Part shown: positions 46,695 through 54,455 of the stretch, one piece after another
Numbering within the stretch: the stretch's first letter is position 1
Layout: each line of letters begins with the position of its first letter
From: Oscillatoria acuminata PCC 6304
GTDB lineage: Bacteria; Cyanobacteriota; Cyanobacteriia; Cyanobacteriales; Laspinemataceae
Reading direction: 5' to 3'
DNA length: 64,000 nt
Assembly (NCBI RefSeq): GCF_000317105.1
Contig: NC_019693.1
Location: 7,420,501 to 7,484,500, forward strand
The notes under the pieces: model-generated
Told to the model about the DNA's origin: nothing
The model's input: the letters and a program-made list of their open reading frames with translations, nothing else
The model's database searches: none
Position numbers and translations under genes: made by a program

Positions 46695-48923
46695 ATGGCA
46701 ACAAAATTCCCAAAATTTAGCCAAGACCTCGCGGCAGACCCGACAACTCGTCGGATTTGGTACGGGATTGCAACCGCCCACGACTTTGAAAGCCACGACG
46801 GAATGACCGAGGAAAATCTTTACCAAAAGATTTTCGCCTCCCATTTCGGACACCTGGCCATCATCTTCCTGTGGACATCGGGCAACCTGTTCCACGTCGC
46901 TTGGCAAGGCAACTTCGAGCAGTGGATTAAAGACCCCTTAAACGTCCGTCCCATCGCTCACGCGATTTGGGACCCCCAATTCGGTGCACCGGCAGTCGAT
47001 GCCTTCACCCAAGCGGGCGCTTCAAACCCAGTCAACATCGCCTATAGCGGTGTTTACCACTGGTGGTACACCATCGGCATGACCAAGAACTCTGACCTGT
47101 ACCAAGGTGCCATCTTCTTGTTGGTCCTGGCCGCAGTCATGCTCTTTGCCGGTTGGTTACACCTGCAACCGAAATTCCGCCCCTCGTTGGCTTGGTTCAA
47201 AAATGCGGAATCCCGCATGAACCACCACCTGGCCGGTCTGTTCGGTGTCAGTTCCTTGGCCTGGACGGGTCACCTCGTCCACGTTGCTATCCCCGAATCT
47301 CGTGGTGTTCATGTCGGTTGGGATAACTTCCTCTCCGTCAAACCTCACCCGGCTGGGTTAGCACCGTTCTTCACCGGGAACTGGGGTGTGTATGCTCAAA
47401 ACCCTGACAGTGCAGGCCATGTATTTGGTACCGCCCAAGGGTCTGGCACTGCCATCCTCACCTTCTTAGGTGGTTTCCACCCCCAAACCGAGTCTCTGTG
47501 GTTGACGGATATCGCCCATCACCATTTGGCGATCGCCGTTCTATTCATCATCGCGGGTCATATGTACCGAACCAACTTCGGTATTGGCCACAGCATGAAG
47601 GAAATCATGGATGCCCACAATCCCCCGAAAGGCACTCCCTTCGGTGGTTTGCTCGGTGAGGGTCACAAGGGAATGTACGATACCTACAACAATTCACTGC
47701 ACTTCCAATTGGGATGGCATTTGGCTGCTTTAGGTGTGATTACTTCCCTGGTGGCACAACATATGTACAGTCTGCCTCCCTATGCCTTCATGGCCCGGGA
47801 TTACACGACACAGGCAGCCCTGTACACCCACCACCAGTACATTGCTGGATTCATCATGGTGGGAGCCTTTGCTCACGGCGCGATTTTCTTGGTTCGTGAT
47901 TACGACCCAGAAGCGAACAAAAATAACGTTCTCTATCGCGTTTTAGAGCATAAGGAAGCGATTATTTCCCACTTAAGCTGGGTCTCGTTGTTCCTCGGAT
48001 TCCATACTCTGGGTCTGTATGTTCACAACGATGTAGTCGTAGCTTTCGGGACTCCCGAAAAGCAAATCCTGATTGAACCTGTATTCGCGCAATGGATTCA
48101 AGCGGCGCACGGTAAAGCTCTTTATGGGTTTGATGTGTTACTGTCCAATCCGGATAGTATTGCCTCGACTGCATGGCCGAATAATGGGAATGTCTGGTTA
48201 CCGGGTTGGTTGGATGCGATTAACAGCAGCACCAATTCTCTGTTCTTGACGATTGGTCCTGGAGATTTCTTGGTTCACCATGCGATCGCCTTGGGTCTGC
48301 ATACGACGACTTTGATTTTGGTCAAGGGTGCGTTGGATGCACGGGGTTCTAAGCTGATGCCGGATAAGAAAGATTTCGGCTATGCGTTCCCTTGTGATGG
48401 TCCGGGTCGTGGCGGTACTTGCGATATCTCTGGATGGGATTCGTTCTACCTGTCGATGTTCTGGATGTTGAATACTATTGGTTGGGTAACCTTCTATTGG
48501 CATTGGAAGCATCTGGGCATTTGGCAAGGGAATGTGGCTCAGTTTAATGAGTCTTCGACCTATTTGATGGGTTGGTTGCGTGATTATCTGTGGTTGAATT
48601 CGGCTCAGTTGATTAACGGGTACAACCCTTATGGGATGAATAATTTGGCCGTTTGGGCTTGGATGTTCTTATTTGGACACCTGGTTTGGGCGACTGGATT
48701 CATGTTCCTGATTAGCTGGCGCGGTTACTGGCAAGAACTGATTGAGACTCTGGTTTGGGCGCATGAGCGCACTCCTCTGGCGAACCTGGTTCGTTGGAAG
48801 GATAAGCCGGTGGCGATGTCGATTATTCAAGGTCGTTTGATTGGTTTGGCTCACTTTACGGTGGGGTATATCCTGACTTATGCGGCGTTCTTGATTGCTT
48901 CGACTGCAAGTAAGTTCGGTTAA
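46695..48923 (+). CDS. psaB: Photosystem I P700 apoprotein A2
   Basis: 742 residues, the heterodimer partner of PsaA, with the paired FX loop [17 protein letters not shown]. Start [20 protein letters not shown] and end [20 protein letters not shown] are typical. A GAGGAGG sequence precedes the ATG by about ten bases. It is co-transcribed with psaA and ended by a strong terminator. Complete, no anomalies. Confidence 0.99.
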   Translation: MATKFPKFSQDLAADPTTRRIWYGIATAHDFESHDGMTEENLYQKIFASHFGHLAIIFLWTSGNLFHVAWQGNFEQWIKDPLNVRPIAHAIWDPQFGAPAVDAFTQAGASNPVNIAYSGVYHWWYTIGMTKNSDLYQGAIFLLVLAAVMLFAGWLHLQPKFRPSLAWFKNAESRMNHHLAGLFGVSSLAWTGHLVHVAIPESRGVHVGWDNFLSVKPHPAGLAPFFTGNWGVYAQNPDSAGHVFGTAQGSGTAILTFLGGFHPQTESLWLTDIAHHHLAIAVLFIIAGHMYRTNFGIGHSMKEIMDAHNPPKGTPFGGLLGEGHKGMYDTYNNSLHFQLGWHLAALGVITSLVAQHMYSLPPYAFMARDYTTQAALYTHHQYIAGFIMVGAFAHGAIFLVRDYDPEANKNNVLYRVLEHKEAIISHLSWVSLFLGFHTLGLYVHNDVVVAFGTPEKQILIEPVFAQWIQAAHGKALYGFDVLLSNPDSIASTAWPNNGNVWLPGWLDAINSSTNSLFLTIGPGDFLVHHAIALGLHTTTLILVKGALDARGSKLMPDKKDFGYAFPCDGPGRGGTCDISGWDSFYLSMFWMLNTIGWVTFYWHWKHLGIWQGNVAQFNESSTYLMGWLRDYLWLNSAQLINGYNPYGMNNLAVWAWMFLFGHLVWATGFMFLISWRGYWQELIETLVWAHERTPLANLVRWKDKPVAMSIIQGRLIGLAHFTVGYILTYAAFLIASTASKFG

Positions 48924-48950
48924 CTGGAAACTGCTAGTTAGTTGAAAAAA

Positions 48951-48982
48951 ATCCCCCGCTGTCATGGCGGGGGATTTTTTTT
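48951..48982 (+). terminator. Rho-independent terminator of psaAB
   Basis: ATCCCCCGC-TGTCATG-GCGGGGGAT followed by a T run, 28 bases after the psaB stop. Confidence 0.93.
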
Positions 48983-48988
48983 GGAACT

Positions 48989-49042
48989 AAACCCGCAGGC
49001 TGAAGCCTGGGGCTACACGGACGAAGCCCGCCTGCGCGGGCT
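48989..49042 (+). repeat. Dispersed repeat, 'AAACCCGCAGG' family
   Basis: Intact-looking copy ending CCGCCTGCGCGGGCT. It matches 14176-14237 in reverse orientation. Confidence 0.8.
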
Positions 49043-49049
49043 CAAAGAG

Positions 49050-49231
49050 TAGCCCTGTCAAGGTGGTAAATTGAATCCCGCCTCATCCTTGTTTCTTGTA
49101 GGGGCGTATTGCATACGCCCTCTTTATTCGTCAATGGAATCCCACCTCATCCTTGTTTCTTGTAGGGGCGTATTGCATACATGAAGAGGGCGTATGCAAT
49201 ACGCCCCTACAAATACACCTTGACAGGGCTA
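49050..49231. repeat. GTAGGGGCG dispersed repeat, internally duplicated
   Basis: It starts TAGCCCTGTCAAGGTG and ends in its inverted form CACCTTGACAGGGCTA. The internal TCCTTGTTTCTTGTAGGGGC segment occurs twice, then the inverted CGCCCCTACA arm. Confidence 0.88.
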
Positions 49232-49300
49232 GGGCTCAAAGAGTTTATAAAGGGGATTGCAAAATATAAATCATCCAACGGTTCAACTGAAAGCAAGCAA

Positions 49301-49470
49301 AAACCCGCAGGCTGAAGCCTGGGGCTACACGGACGAAGCCCGTGGTTCGACCCCCCCTTCGACTGGCTCAGGACAGGCTTCGACTGGCTCAGGACAGGCT
49401 TCGGCGTAGCTCAGGACAGGCTTCGACTAGCTCAGGGCAGGCTTTGCTCACCAGAGCCCTGCGCGGGCTA
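49301..49470. repeat. 'AAACCCGCAGG' repeat split by a 21-base tandem array
   Basis: The left half ends GACGAAGCCCG at about 49342, the right half resumes CTGCGCGGGCT at about 49459. The DNA between carries four 21-22-base units (TTCGACTGGCTCAGGACAGG plus C) at 49358-49442. A nested insertion, one repeat inside another. Confidence 0.8.
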
Positions 49471-49742
49471 AAAGCAAAAACCGACTTTTAACAACCGGAT
49501 TTGGTATGACTACTCCGTTGATCCGTCACTACGAACAAACGTTTTGGAGATTTTATTTTTTGGAGTTCCCAAAAACAAAAACTCGCACACTGAAGGGTGA
49601 GTCTACAAGGACGAAGCCCCCGCAGGCGGGCTTCGGACAGAAAAATGACTTTTAACAACCGGATTTCGGATTAGCTTCCTTGTCAAATTCCGGCAAGGGT
49701 CGTGATGGAATGCTTCTGAAATTGGGTCCCTGTTTCCTATTC

Positions 49743-49949
49743 TTAGATAATTTCTACCCAATCTTCGATCAGAACGTCAAAGGTCCGAACTAATTTGTGG
49801 AGGACGGTAAAATCAACGGTGACGATCGCCCGACGCCTTGCATAGCTTCTGACGGTACTCTACACAATACCGGAGCGATCGGCGACTTCTTTGAGGGTCC
49901 AGCCCTTCTCGTCTGCTAATTCCCGAATTCTCAATCTGACTAATCCCAT
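49743..49949 (-). pseudogene. HTH regulator pseudogene, paralogue of the gene at 50135-50347
   Basis: Translation from the ATG at 49949 aligns along its length with the intact copy (MGLVRLRIRELADEKGWTLK; ...FDVLIEDWVEII) but has an in-frame TAG where the intact gene has Tyr (GIV-stop-STVR versus GLVYSTVR). A single base change explains it. This was probably a tandem duplication followed by loss of one copy. Confidence 0.85.
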
Positions 49950-50134
49950 ACTTGACCCGTGATGCGTTGGCATCGGCTATAAAACCCTGGAAAAAACCGC
50001 TGGCGCTGCAACATCCCAGAATGAGGTATTCTGTCCAGGCGATCGCCCGTCCTTCCTGGGGTCGGATCAGAGTCTGAATGGACGGTTCATTGCATCAGAG
50101 TCAAGAACCCGAAAGGTAGACCCCTGCCGGTTTC

Positions 50135-50347
50135 CTATTCTTCGACAATTTCCACCAAATCTTCTATCAGAACATCAAAAGTACGAGCCAACTTGTGAAT
50201 TGCAGTAAAATCTACCAGCGCTAGTCCTGGCGATCGCGCATAATGCCGGACCGTACTGTACACCAGACCCGAACGGTCAGAGACTTCTTTGAGGTTCCAT
50301 CCCTTCTCATTCGCAAACTCGCGAATTCGTAATCTAACTAAACCCAC
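50135..50347 (-). CDS. XRE/Cro-type helix-turn-helix regulator
   Basis: 70 residues, almost entirely one Cro/C1-type HTH: IREFANEKGWNLKEVSDRSG (helix 1-2), LVYSTVRHYARS (recognition region), then HKLARTFDVLIEDLVEI. Such single-domain XRE proteins repress their own or nearby promoters, and in cyanobacteria often act as antitoxins. A dead paralogue lies just downstream, and a 259-base divergent region with tandem repeats separates it from the plus-strand gene at 50607. Confidence 0.88.
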   Translation of the reverse strand: MGLVRLRIREFANEKGWNLKEVSDRSGLVYSTVRHYARSPGLALVDFTAIHKLARTFDVLIEDLVEIVEE

Positions 50348-50531
50348 AATTTACTTGACAAACGATAAGATTATATCTCTTAATAGATTAAGCACAGAGA
50401 TAAAAGCGATCGCCCCCAGGTCTGGAAAACTAACGGGCGATCGCTCCTAAAACCAAACTGGACAGTAGAACCAGGTTCAAGCCATTGGCTACTAAACCGA
50501 GGCTCTATCCAAAATTATCCATCCAACTTAG

Positions 50532-50606
50532 GGACCATCAATCGAGGGGACCATTAATCGACGTTATCCATCAATCGAGGCTATCCATCAATCGAGGTTA
50601 TCCATC
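50532..50606. repeat. Tandem 16-17-base repeats abutting a start codon
   Basis: Units at 50532-50547, 50548-50563, 50564-50580 and 50581-50597 share CCATCAATCGAGG; a fifth partial unit (TTATCCATC) runs directly into the ATG at 50607. They lie between a divergent HTH regulator and the next gene, as an operator array would. Confidence 0.85.
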
Positions 50607-51071
50607 ATGATATCAAACTCTCAACCCTCTTCGCCAATTATCCGCCAATCTAAAATTAACCACACCTCGGACATCCTCCATCCCCTGGCGCGATTTGTCA
50701 CAGAAGAGACAGTGGCCCTAATGTTTGGCATTTCAGAAACTGATATCTATCGGATTGATTGTATGCGCCATGTCGTCTATGTGCATGGCAAAGGCGTGAG
50801 TCGGTTTGTGAGTTATGCCGACTTTCCGCCAATTGTGGGAGTGGCATCTCCCACCCTGCCAGATTTGGCGAGGTGGCACAAACGCTGGCGCAAAGGGTGG
50901 CAGAGTCATCATGCACCGGAGTTTTGGACACAATTTTATCAGATTCAACTCCAAAAATCCCAGAGATTAGAACAGTTGCAGGCGTGGGGATTGTTGATTC
51001 GTGCGCTGAAATCGGGACTATCCGAGACGGCATTAGTCGAATTGCGACAGGCGTATAAACTGAAAAAATAG
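50607..51071 (+). CDS. Hypothetical protein, possibly HTH-containing
   Basis: 154 residues, unrecognised. A central segment (FVTEETVALMFGISETDIYR) resembles a helix-turn-helix, followed by strands (HVVYVHGKGVSRFVSYADFP) and a basic Trp-rich helix (RWHKRWRKGWQSHH). The C-terminal third is a charged helix ending YKLKK. It is divergently arranged with an XRE regulator and has tandem repeats up to its ATG. No ribosome binding site is evident, since the repeats occupy that position. Confidence 0.65.
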   Translation: MISNSQPSSPIIRQSKINHTSDILHPLARFVTEETVALMFGISETDIYRIDCMRHVVYVHGKGVSRFVSYADFPPIVGVASPTLPDLARWHKRWRKGWQSHHAPEFWTQFYQIQLQKSQRLEQLQAWGLLIRALKSGLSETALVELRQAYKLKK

Positions 51072-51190
51072 GGGAATTTTCAGAGAGGCGATCGCCCTAA
51101 AAACAGCCGCTTGCGAAAATGTCCACTGCCTCAACTCAATCCCAATTGACTCTCTTATCTTAGAATTCTAGGCATAGTGAGGGTCTACTC

Positions 51191-52150
51191 ATGAATCGAC
51201 CGGCTTCTGGAATTCAAATGTATTTACAACGAATAGAAGGCTTAAAAGTGGGTAGGACTTACACCCTCCTCCCACCGGATAGCTTTAAATCAGTATGGGA
51301 ACAAGCGATCGGCCAACCCACCTATCAAGATTGGACCAATCTGTTAGCGTGGGAAGCCCTAGCACTTACCAAAGGACAGGGTTCTAATCGTCTGTCGATT
51401 TTATTAGGGGATTCGATTTCAATGTGGTTTCCTCCCGAACTCATGCCACCGGGGAGACTGTGGCTCAATCAAGGAATTTCCGGGGATAATACCAGCGGAA
51501 TTTTAAAGCGATTGTGGACATTTTCCGAGACCAAACCTCATACAATTTATATTCTAGCAGGCATTAACGATTTACGTCAGGGTAGACCGGATGCCAGCAT
51601 AGCAGATAATATTTATTATACAGTAAGGGAACTGCAACTGATTCACCCCCCGGCTAAAGTAGTGGTGCAATCCATTTTACCCACCCGACTGGCGGCACTT
51701 CCTAATACCAGAATTCGTAAAATTAACCTCGAACTGGCGGCAATATCCAAATCCGAAGGCGCAATTTATTTTGACCTCAATTCCGGTTTTACCAACGATG
51801 AGGATATGTTACGGCGCGAGTTAACCACCGACGGTATCCATTTGAGCCAAGCCGGATATCAACTCTGGCAAAAAGCCCTGCATCAGATGTCATCTCGCCT
51901 AGACCTCAATCGGGATAACCGATATCAGCAATGGTTGCAAAGGTCTCCAAATTTTATCCTAGATGGTAAAACTTATACCTGGGTATCTTATCAAGTTCAA
52001 CCGGGAGACAGCTTACCGCAATTATCCCAGAAAGCCTTTGGATTTGATACATTTGAATACTGGGATTTAATTGCCTTGAAAAACAATCTGGGGTTTGAGG
52101 AAAAGTTGGGCGATCGAACGATTTTGATTCCCCAAACTGTGGAGAAATAA
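51191..52150 (+). CDS. SGNH/GDSL-type hydrolase with C-terminal LysM-like domain
   Basis: 319 residues. SGNH blocks: nucleophile GDS in ILLGDSISMW, Gly in NQGISGDN, Asn in LAGINDLRQG, and Asp/His in TTDGIHLSQAGY. It therefore probably hydrolyses an ester, such as an acetyl group on glycan or lipid. The C-terminal 55 residues (YQVQPGDSLPQLSQKAFGFD ... ILIPQ) are LysM-like, suggesting peptidoglycan binding. No signal peptide is seen, so export is unclear. The start used gives a 60-residue leader before the hydrolase domain. Single gene. Confidence 0.9.
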   Translation: MNRPASGIQMYLQRIEGLKVGRTYTLLPPDSFKSVWEQAIGQPTYQDWTNLLAWEALALTKGQGSNRLSILLGDSISMWFPPELMPPGRLWLNQGISGDNTSGILKRLWTFSETKPHTIYILAGINDLRQGRPDASIADNIYYTVRELQLIHPPAKVVVQSILPTRLAALPNTRIRKINLELAAISKSEGAIYFDLNSGFTNDEDMLRRELTTDGIHLSQAGYQLWQKALHQMSSRLDLNRDNRYQQWLQRSPNFILDGKTYTWVSYQVQPGDSLPQLSQKAFGFDTFEYWDLIALKNNLGFEEKLGDRTILIPQTVEK

Positions 52151-52205
52151 TACTTTGGTTCAGCAAAACTTCTGGGCGACACCCAACACCGGGGGAGTTT
52201 TTAAA

Positions 52206-52391
52206 CCTAGCCCTGTCAAGGTGTATTTGTAGGGGCGCAATGCTTGCGCCCTTGTAGGGGCGATTATAGAATCGCCCCTACGTGAAATTATGATTTTTGT
52301 CATTAAATTTACTACCAATTCAGGGCGCAAGCATTGCGCCCCTACGTGAAATTATGATTTTTTGTCATTAAATTTGCCACCAATTCAGGGC
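52206..52391. repeat. GTAGGGGCG dispersed repeat, composite
   Basis: It starts CCTAGCCCTGTCAAGGTG, with a nested GTAGGGGCGATTATAGAATC hairpin and a twice-repeated CGTGAAATTATGATTTTTGT segment. The inverted CCCCTAC arms are present. It fills the space between the SGNH gene and the DUF433 gene. Confidence 0.85.
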
Positions 52392-52546
52392 AAGGGTTAA
52401 ATCCCCCGCCTGTTGTTGCTTTAATTAAAGAATTCTGCAAGAATTGATAGCATTACGAATCGCAACTTAAAGGGAAAAGTTGTTTTTCCAGCAGATGAAT
52501 AAACCTGCTTTTCGATAAATGCTAATTTTATAGAGGTTGCTTCATT

Positions 52547-52771
52547 ATGTCAAAGCTACTTGAGCGAATCACCATAAATCCCAGACAGTGTGGGGGTCGT
52601 CCCTGTATTCGGGGTATGAGAATTCGAGTGTCCGATGTTCTGGATCTGTTTGCAGCAGGGCTTAGTTCCGAACAGATTTTAGAGGAACTCCCTGATCTGG
52701 AAATGGATGATTTGAGAGCAACGCTTGCCTATGCGTCACGGAAACTTAATCATCCTGTGTTACTTGCATGA
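52547..52771 (+). CDS. DUF433 antitoxin-like protein
   Basis: 74 residues. DUF433 hallmarks: ITINPRQCGGRPCIRGMRIR, then VLDLFAAGLSSEQILEELPD and LEMDDLRATLAYASRKL, a small winged HTH-type protein. In cyanobacteria DUF433 genes are usually paired with a downstream DUF5615 (PIN-like) toxin whose ATG overlaps the stop, and the overlap is still present here (ATGA at 52768-52771). The partner is cut after 15 codons, so this is probably an orphan antitoxin. Confidence 0.92.
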   Translation: MSKLLERITINPRQCGGRPCIRGMRIRVSDVLDLFAAGLSSEQILEELPDLEMDDLRATLAYASRKLNHPVLLA

Positions 52772-52815
52772 CAATGATCTGGATCGATGCACACCTCTCA
52801 CCGGCGATCGCATAA
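52768..52815 (+). pseudogene. Truncated DUF5615-type toxin remnant
   Basis: 15 codons, MTMIWIDAHLSPAIA then TAA. This matches the start of DUF5615 proteins (IWIDAxLSPAIA, with the first catalytic-type Asp), after which the sequence no longer resembles the family. The antitoxin-overlapping start is preserved. Confidence 0.85.
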
Positions 52816-52823
52816 TAAGCGCA

Positions 52824-53048
52824 TCACATATACTCAGCAAAATCATTGAGGGGTGCATCAAAGTCTTCTGCAATCTTTATTTTGCCCCGCATACAACCAA
52901 ATAATTTTTTACGGCTGATTTTTTTCTCTACAAATAATTGCGGCTGTTGTTGCCAACGGGTAACTAAGTAGGAGACGAGTTGCAACTGCTCTTGGCGATC
53001 GAGTTGGGTGACTTCTGCTAAGACTTTTTCTAGGAGGGGACTCATCAT
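52824..53048 (-). CDS. Antitoxin-like protein (DUF2281-like), no toxin partner
   Basis: 74 residues: helical N-terminal half (LLEKVLAEVTQLDRQEQLQL) and the tail FGCMRGKIKIAEDFDAPLND followed by FAEYM, the usual end of a family of small antitoxins paired with PIN toxins. The toxin should follow directly on the minus strand, but the next bases are the end of the DUF433/DUF5615 remnant only eight bases away. It faces that pair head-on, as if a deletion had fused two toxin-antitoxin loci through their toxin genes. Open and apparently intact itself. Confidence 0.8.
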   Translation of the reverse strand: MMSPLLEKVLAEVTQLDRQEQLQLVSYLVTRWQQQPQLFVEKKISRKKLFGCMRGKIKIAEDFDAPLNDFAEYM

Positions 53049-53113
53049 TTACCTCGACTTTGGGATTTCTTTGATTGTACTACTTTGGGAGGGTAAGGGA
53101 GAAAAGTCTGGGA

Positions 53114-53181
53114 CAAGAAACCGGGTTTCTAGCAGTATCTGGTGTTTCTTCACAAAAATTTAAGAAAGAAACCCGGTTTCA
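53114..53181. repeat. AAGAAACCGGGTTTCT inverted repeat pair
   Basis: Two palindromic AAACCCGGTTTC-type elements about 50 bases apart. The same motif recurs near 54281-54298 and 54335-54350. Confidence 0.75.
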
Positions 53182-53229
53182 CCCGTCGCGGGGATGGGGT
53201 AAAATGGGGGTACTATCCTGAAATGCACT

Positions 53230-53433
53230 ATGCTAACCACGGAAACTGAACTCTTAGCTATCCTTCGCAACCTCCCCCAACCCGCCCTGGAAGAAGCCAA
53301 AATATTCTTAGACTTTTTAGCTTGGCGGTATCAAAACACCTCGCCCAAAGGAGCAAACTTAATCGCCAGTCTGCGGGGAAAAGCAACAGGGGAGATGACT
53401 ACTGATGAGATTCTGACTTTAACGCGGGGTTAG
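53230..53433 (+). CDS. Antitoxin-like protein with broken PIN partner
   Basis: 67 residues: an amphipathic N-terminal helix (LLAILRNLPQPALEEAKIFL), DFLAWRYQ, then a basic LIASLRGKATGEMTTDEILT, a layout common to small antitoxins preceding PIN-domain toxins. The toxin start follows after two bases but is stopped early. The antitoxin frame itself is intact. An atypical VapB-like role is inferred. Confidence 0.75.
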   Translation: MLTTETELLAILRNLPQPALEEAKIFLDFLAWRYQNTSPKGANLIASLRGKATGEMTTDEILTLTRG

Positions 53434-53435
53434 GA

Positions 53436-53552
53436 ATGACAGATTTCCTCGTGGATAGCAATGTGATTCTGGATGTATTAACCTAATATCCTCATTGGTT
53501 TGACGAGTCAGCAGCGTAACTGGCCGATTGTGCTAAAACCGGAAATAAAATA
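53436..53552 (+). pseudogene. PIN-domain toxin pseudogene
   Basis: It begins MTDFLVDSNVILDVLT (PIN start with the first catalytic Asp), then TAA, YPHWFDESAA, a second TAA, then LADCAKTGNKI. After that the similarity stops. Two in-frame stop codons and loss of the 3' half make it non-functional. Confidence 0.88.
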
Positions 53553-53630
53553 TGGTTTTCTTACCAGAAGACTCCATTATTAACCCCTCAAAGCTAACTC
53601 ACTATTTACTTGTGCAACTTCCTATCCAAG

Positions 53631-53737
53631 AGGTAAATTTGATGACGAGAAATTATTGTTTTTTGTAGGGGCGTATTGCATACGCCCTGGGGCGCAAGCA
53701 TTGCGCCCCTACAAATCAATACACCTTGACAGGGCTA
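53631..53737. repeat. GTAGGGGCG dispersed repeat, cutting into the DUF6883 remnant
   Basis: Starts AGGTAAATTTGATGACGAG, the same 5' flank as the intron target repeat at 27848-27863, and ends CACCTTGACAGGGCTAA. The DUF6883 reading frame resumes immediately after it, so the repeat probably replaced the 5' part of that gene. With the PIN pseudogene it fills the 305 bases between the antitoxin stop at 53433 and 53739. Confidence 0.88.
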
Positions 53738-53738
53738 A

Positions 53739-53930
53739 GATTTAAGAATTCAAATCCTCACTCAACCGGCTGAACGCATCGAAACCACTCCTTATGGTCA
53801 AAAATATATGATTCGGGCAACATTGCGAGGTCAAAATGGCATTAAACTGAAAATATTAACAATCTGGATGGTTAATAATAATGAAACCCGATTTGTAACC
53901 CTAGTCCCCGACAAAGGAGAAAATCAATGA
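53739..53930 (+). pseudogene. DUF6883 gene, 5'-truncated
   Basis: 63 codons, DLRIQILTQPAERIETTPYG then QKYMIRATLRGQNGIKLKIL and TIWMVNNNETRFVTLVPDKG to a TGA that overlaps the next ATG. This matches the C-terminal half of DUF6883 proteins (GQ-Y-x-x-x-G-x-NG ... TIW ... LVTxxP), which are toxin- or effector-like and paired with DUF4926. No start codon or N-terminal half remains; it is cut by the repeat upstream. Confidence 0.8.
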
Positions 53931-54250
53931 AACCTCAACATCCTCTATTTTCCCAAGTTGTCCTCACGGGAGATTTGCCCCAATATCACCTCAAACGGGG
54001 TGATATTGCCACGATTGTTGAACATTATCATCACCAAGAGTCCCAAGAAGATGGATATAGCTTAGAAGGATTTGACGTTCCTCAAATTACCATTGAAGTG
54101 ACGGCATCACAGATTATGCCACTGAGTGACTATTTGAAAGAGGAAGCAATTTTAAGTAAATTTCGCAACCTGTCAGAACATCAACAAAAACAACTAGAAG
54201 AATACCTGGATTTTCTGTTGCAAAAAGACCAAACGACTCCGGTGAATTAA
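53927..54250 (+). CDS. DUF4926 protein
   Basis: 107 residues. The DUF4926 core is clear: VVLTGDLPQYHLKRGDIATI and VEHYHHQE, then YSLEGFD ... ITIEVTASQIMPLSD, a small SH3-like barrel. A helical extension of about 35 residues follows (FRNLSEHQQKQLEEYLDFLL). Typically coupled to DUF6883; here its start overlaps the stop of the truncated partner. Probably a neutralising partner that has outlived its toxin. Confidence 0.87.
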   Translation: MKPQHPLFSQVVLTGDLPQYHLKRGDIATIVEHYHHQESQEDGYSLEGFDVPQITIEVTASQIMPLSDYLKEEAILSKFRNLSEHQQKQLEEYLDFLLQKDQTTPVN

Positions 54251-54455
54251 GAATTTGAGGTTTTAGGGCTTGTGGGTGGGAAAAGAAACCGGGTTTCTAA
54301 CCGTCTCTCTGGGGAAACCCGAAGAGTTCTCAAAGCAACCCGGTTTCTCGGAGTCGCGGGGTGGGGTACAATCGTGTTGGGGTTGTGTGGCGGTTGGGTG
54401 GCGCGAGGCTTCACTGAACCGACACCACCGAACCAAGACTCATGGAGGCAAAACG

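Larger units (their letters stand above)
48924..49742. other. Repeat-filled region after psaAB
   Basis: 819 bases without a gene. It is almost entirely built of dispersed repeats: AAACCCGCAGG family (48989-49042; 49301-49470 interrupted; partial at 49571-49630), the GTAGGGGCG family (49050-49231), a 21-base tandem array (49358-49442), and the CACTACGAAC family (about 49527-49568). Confidence 0.8.
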
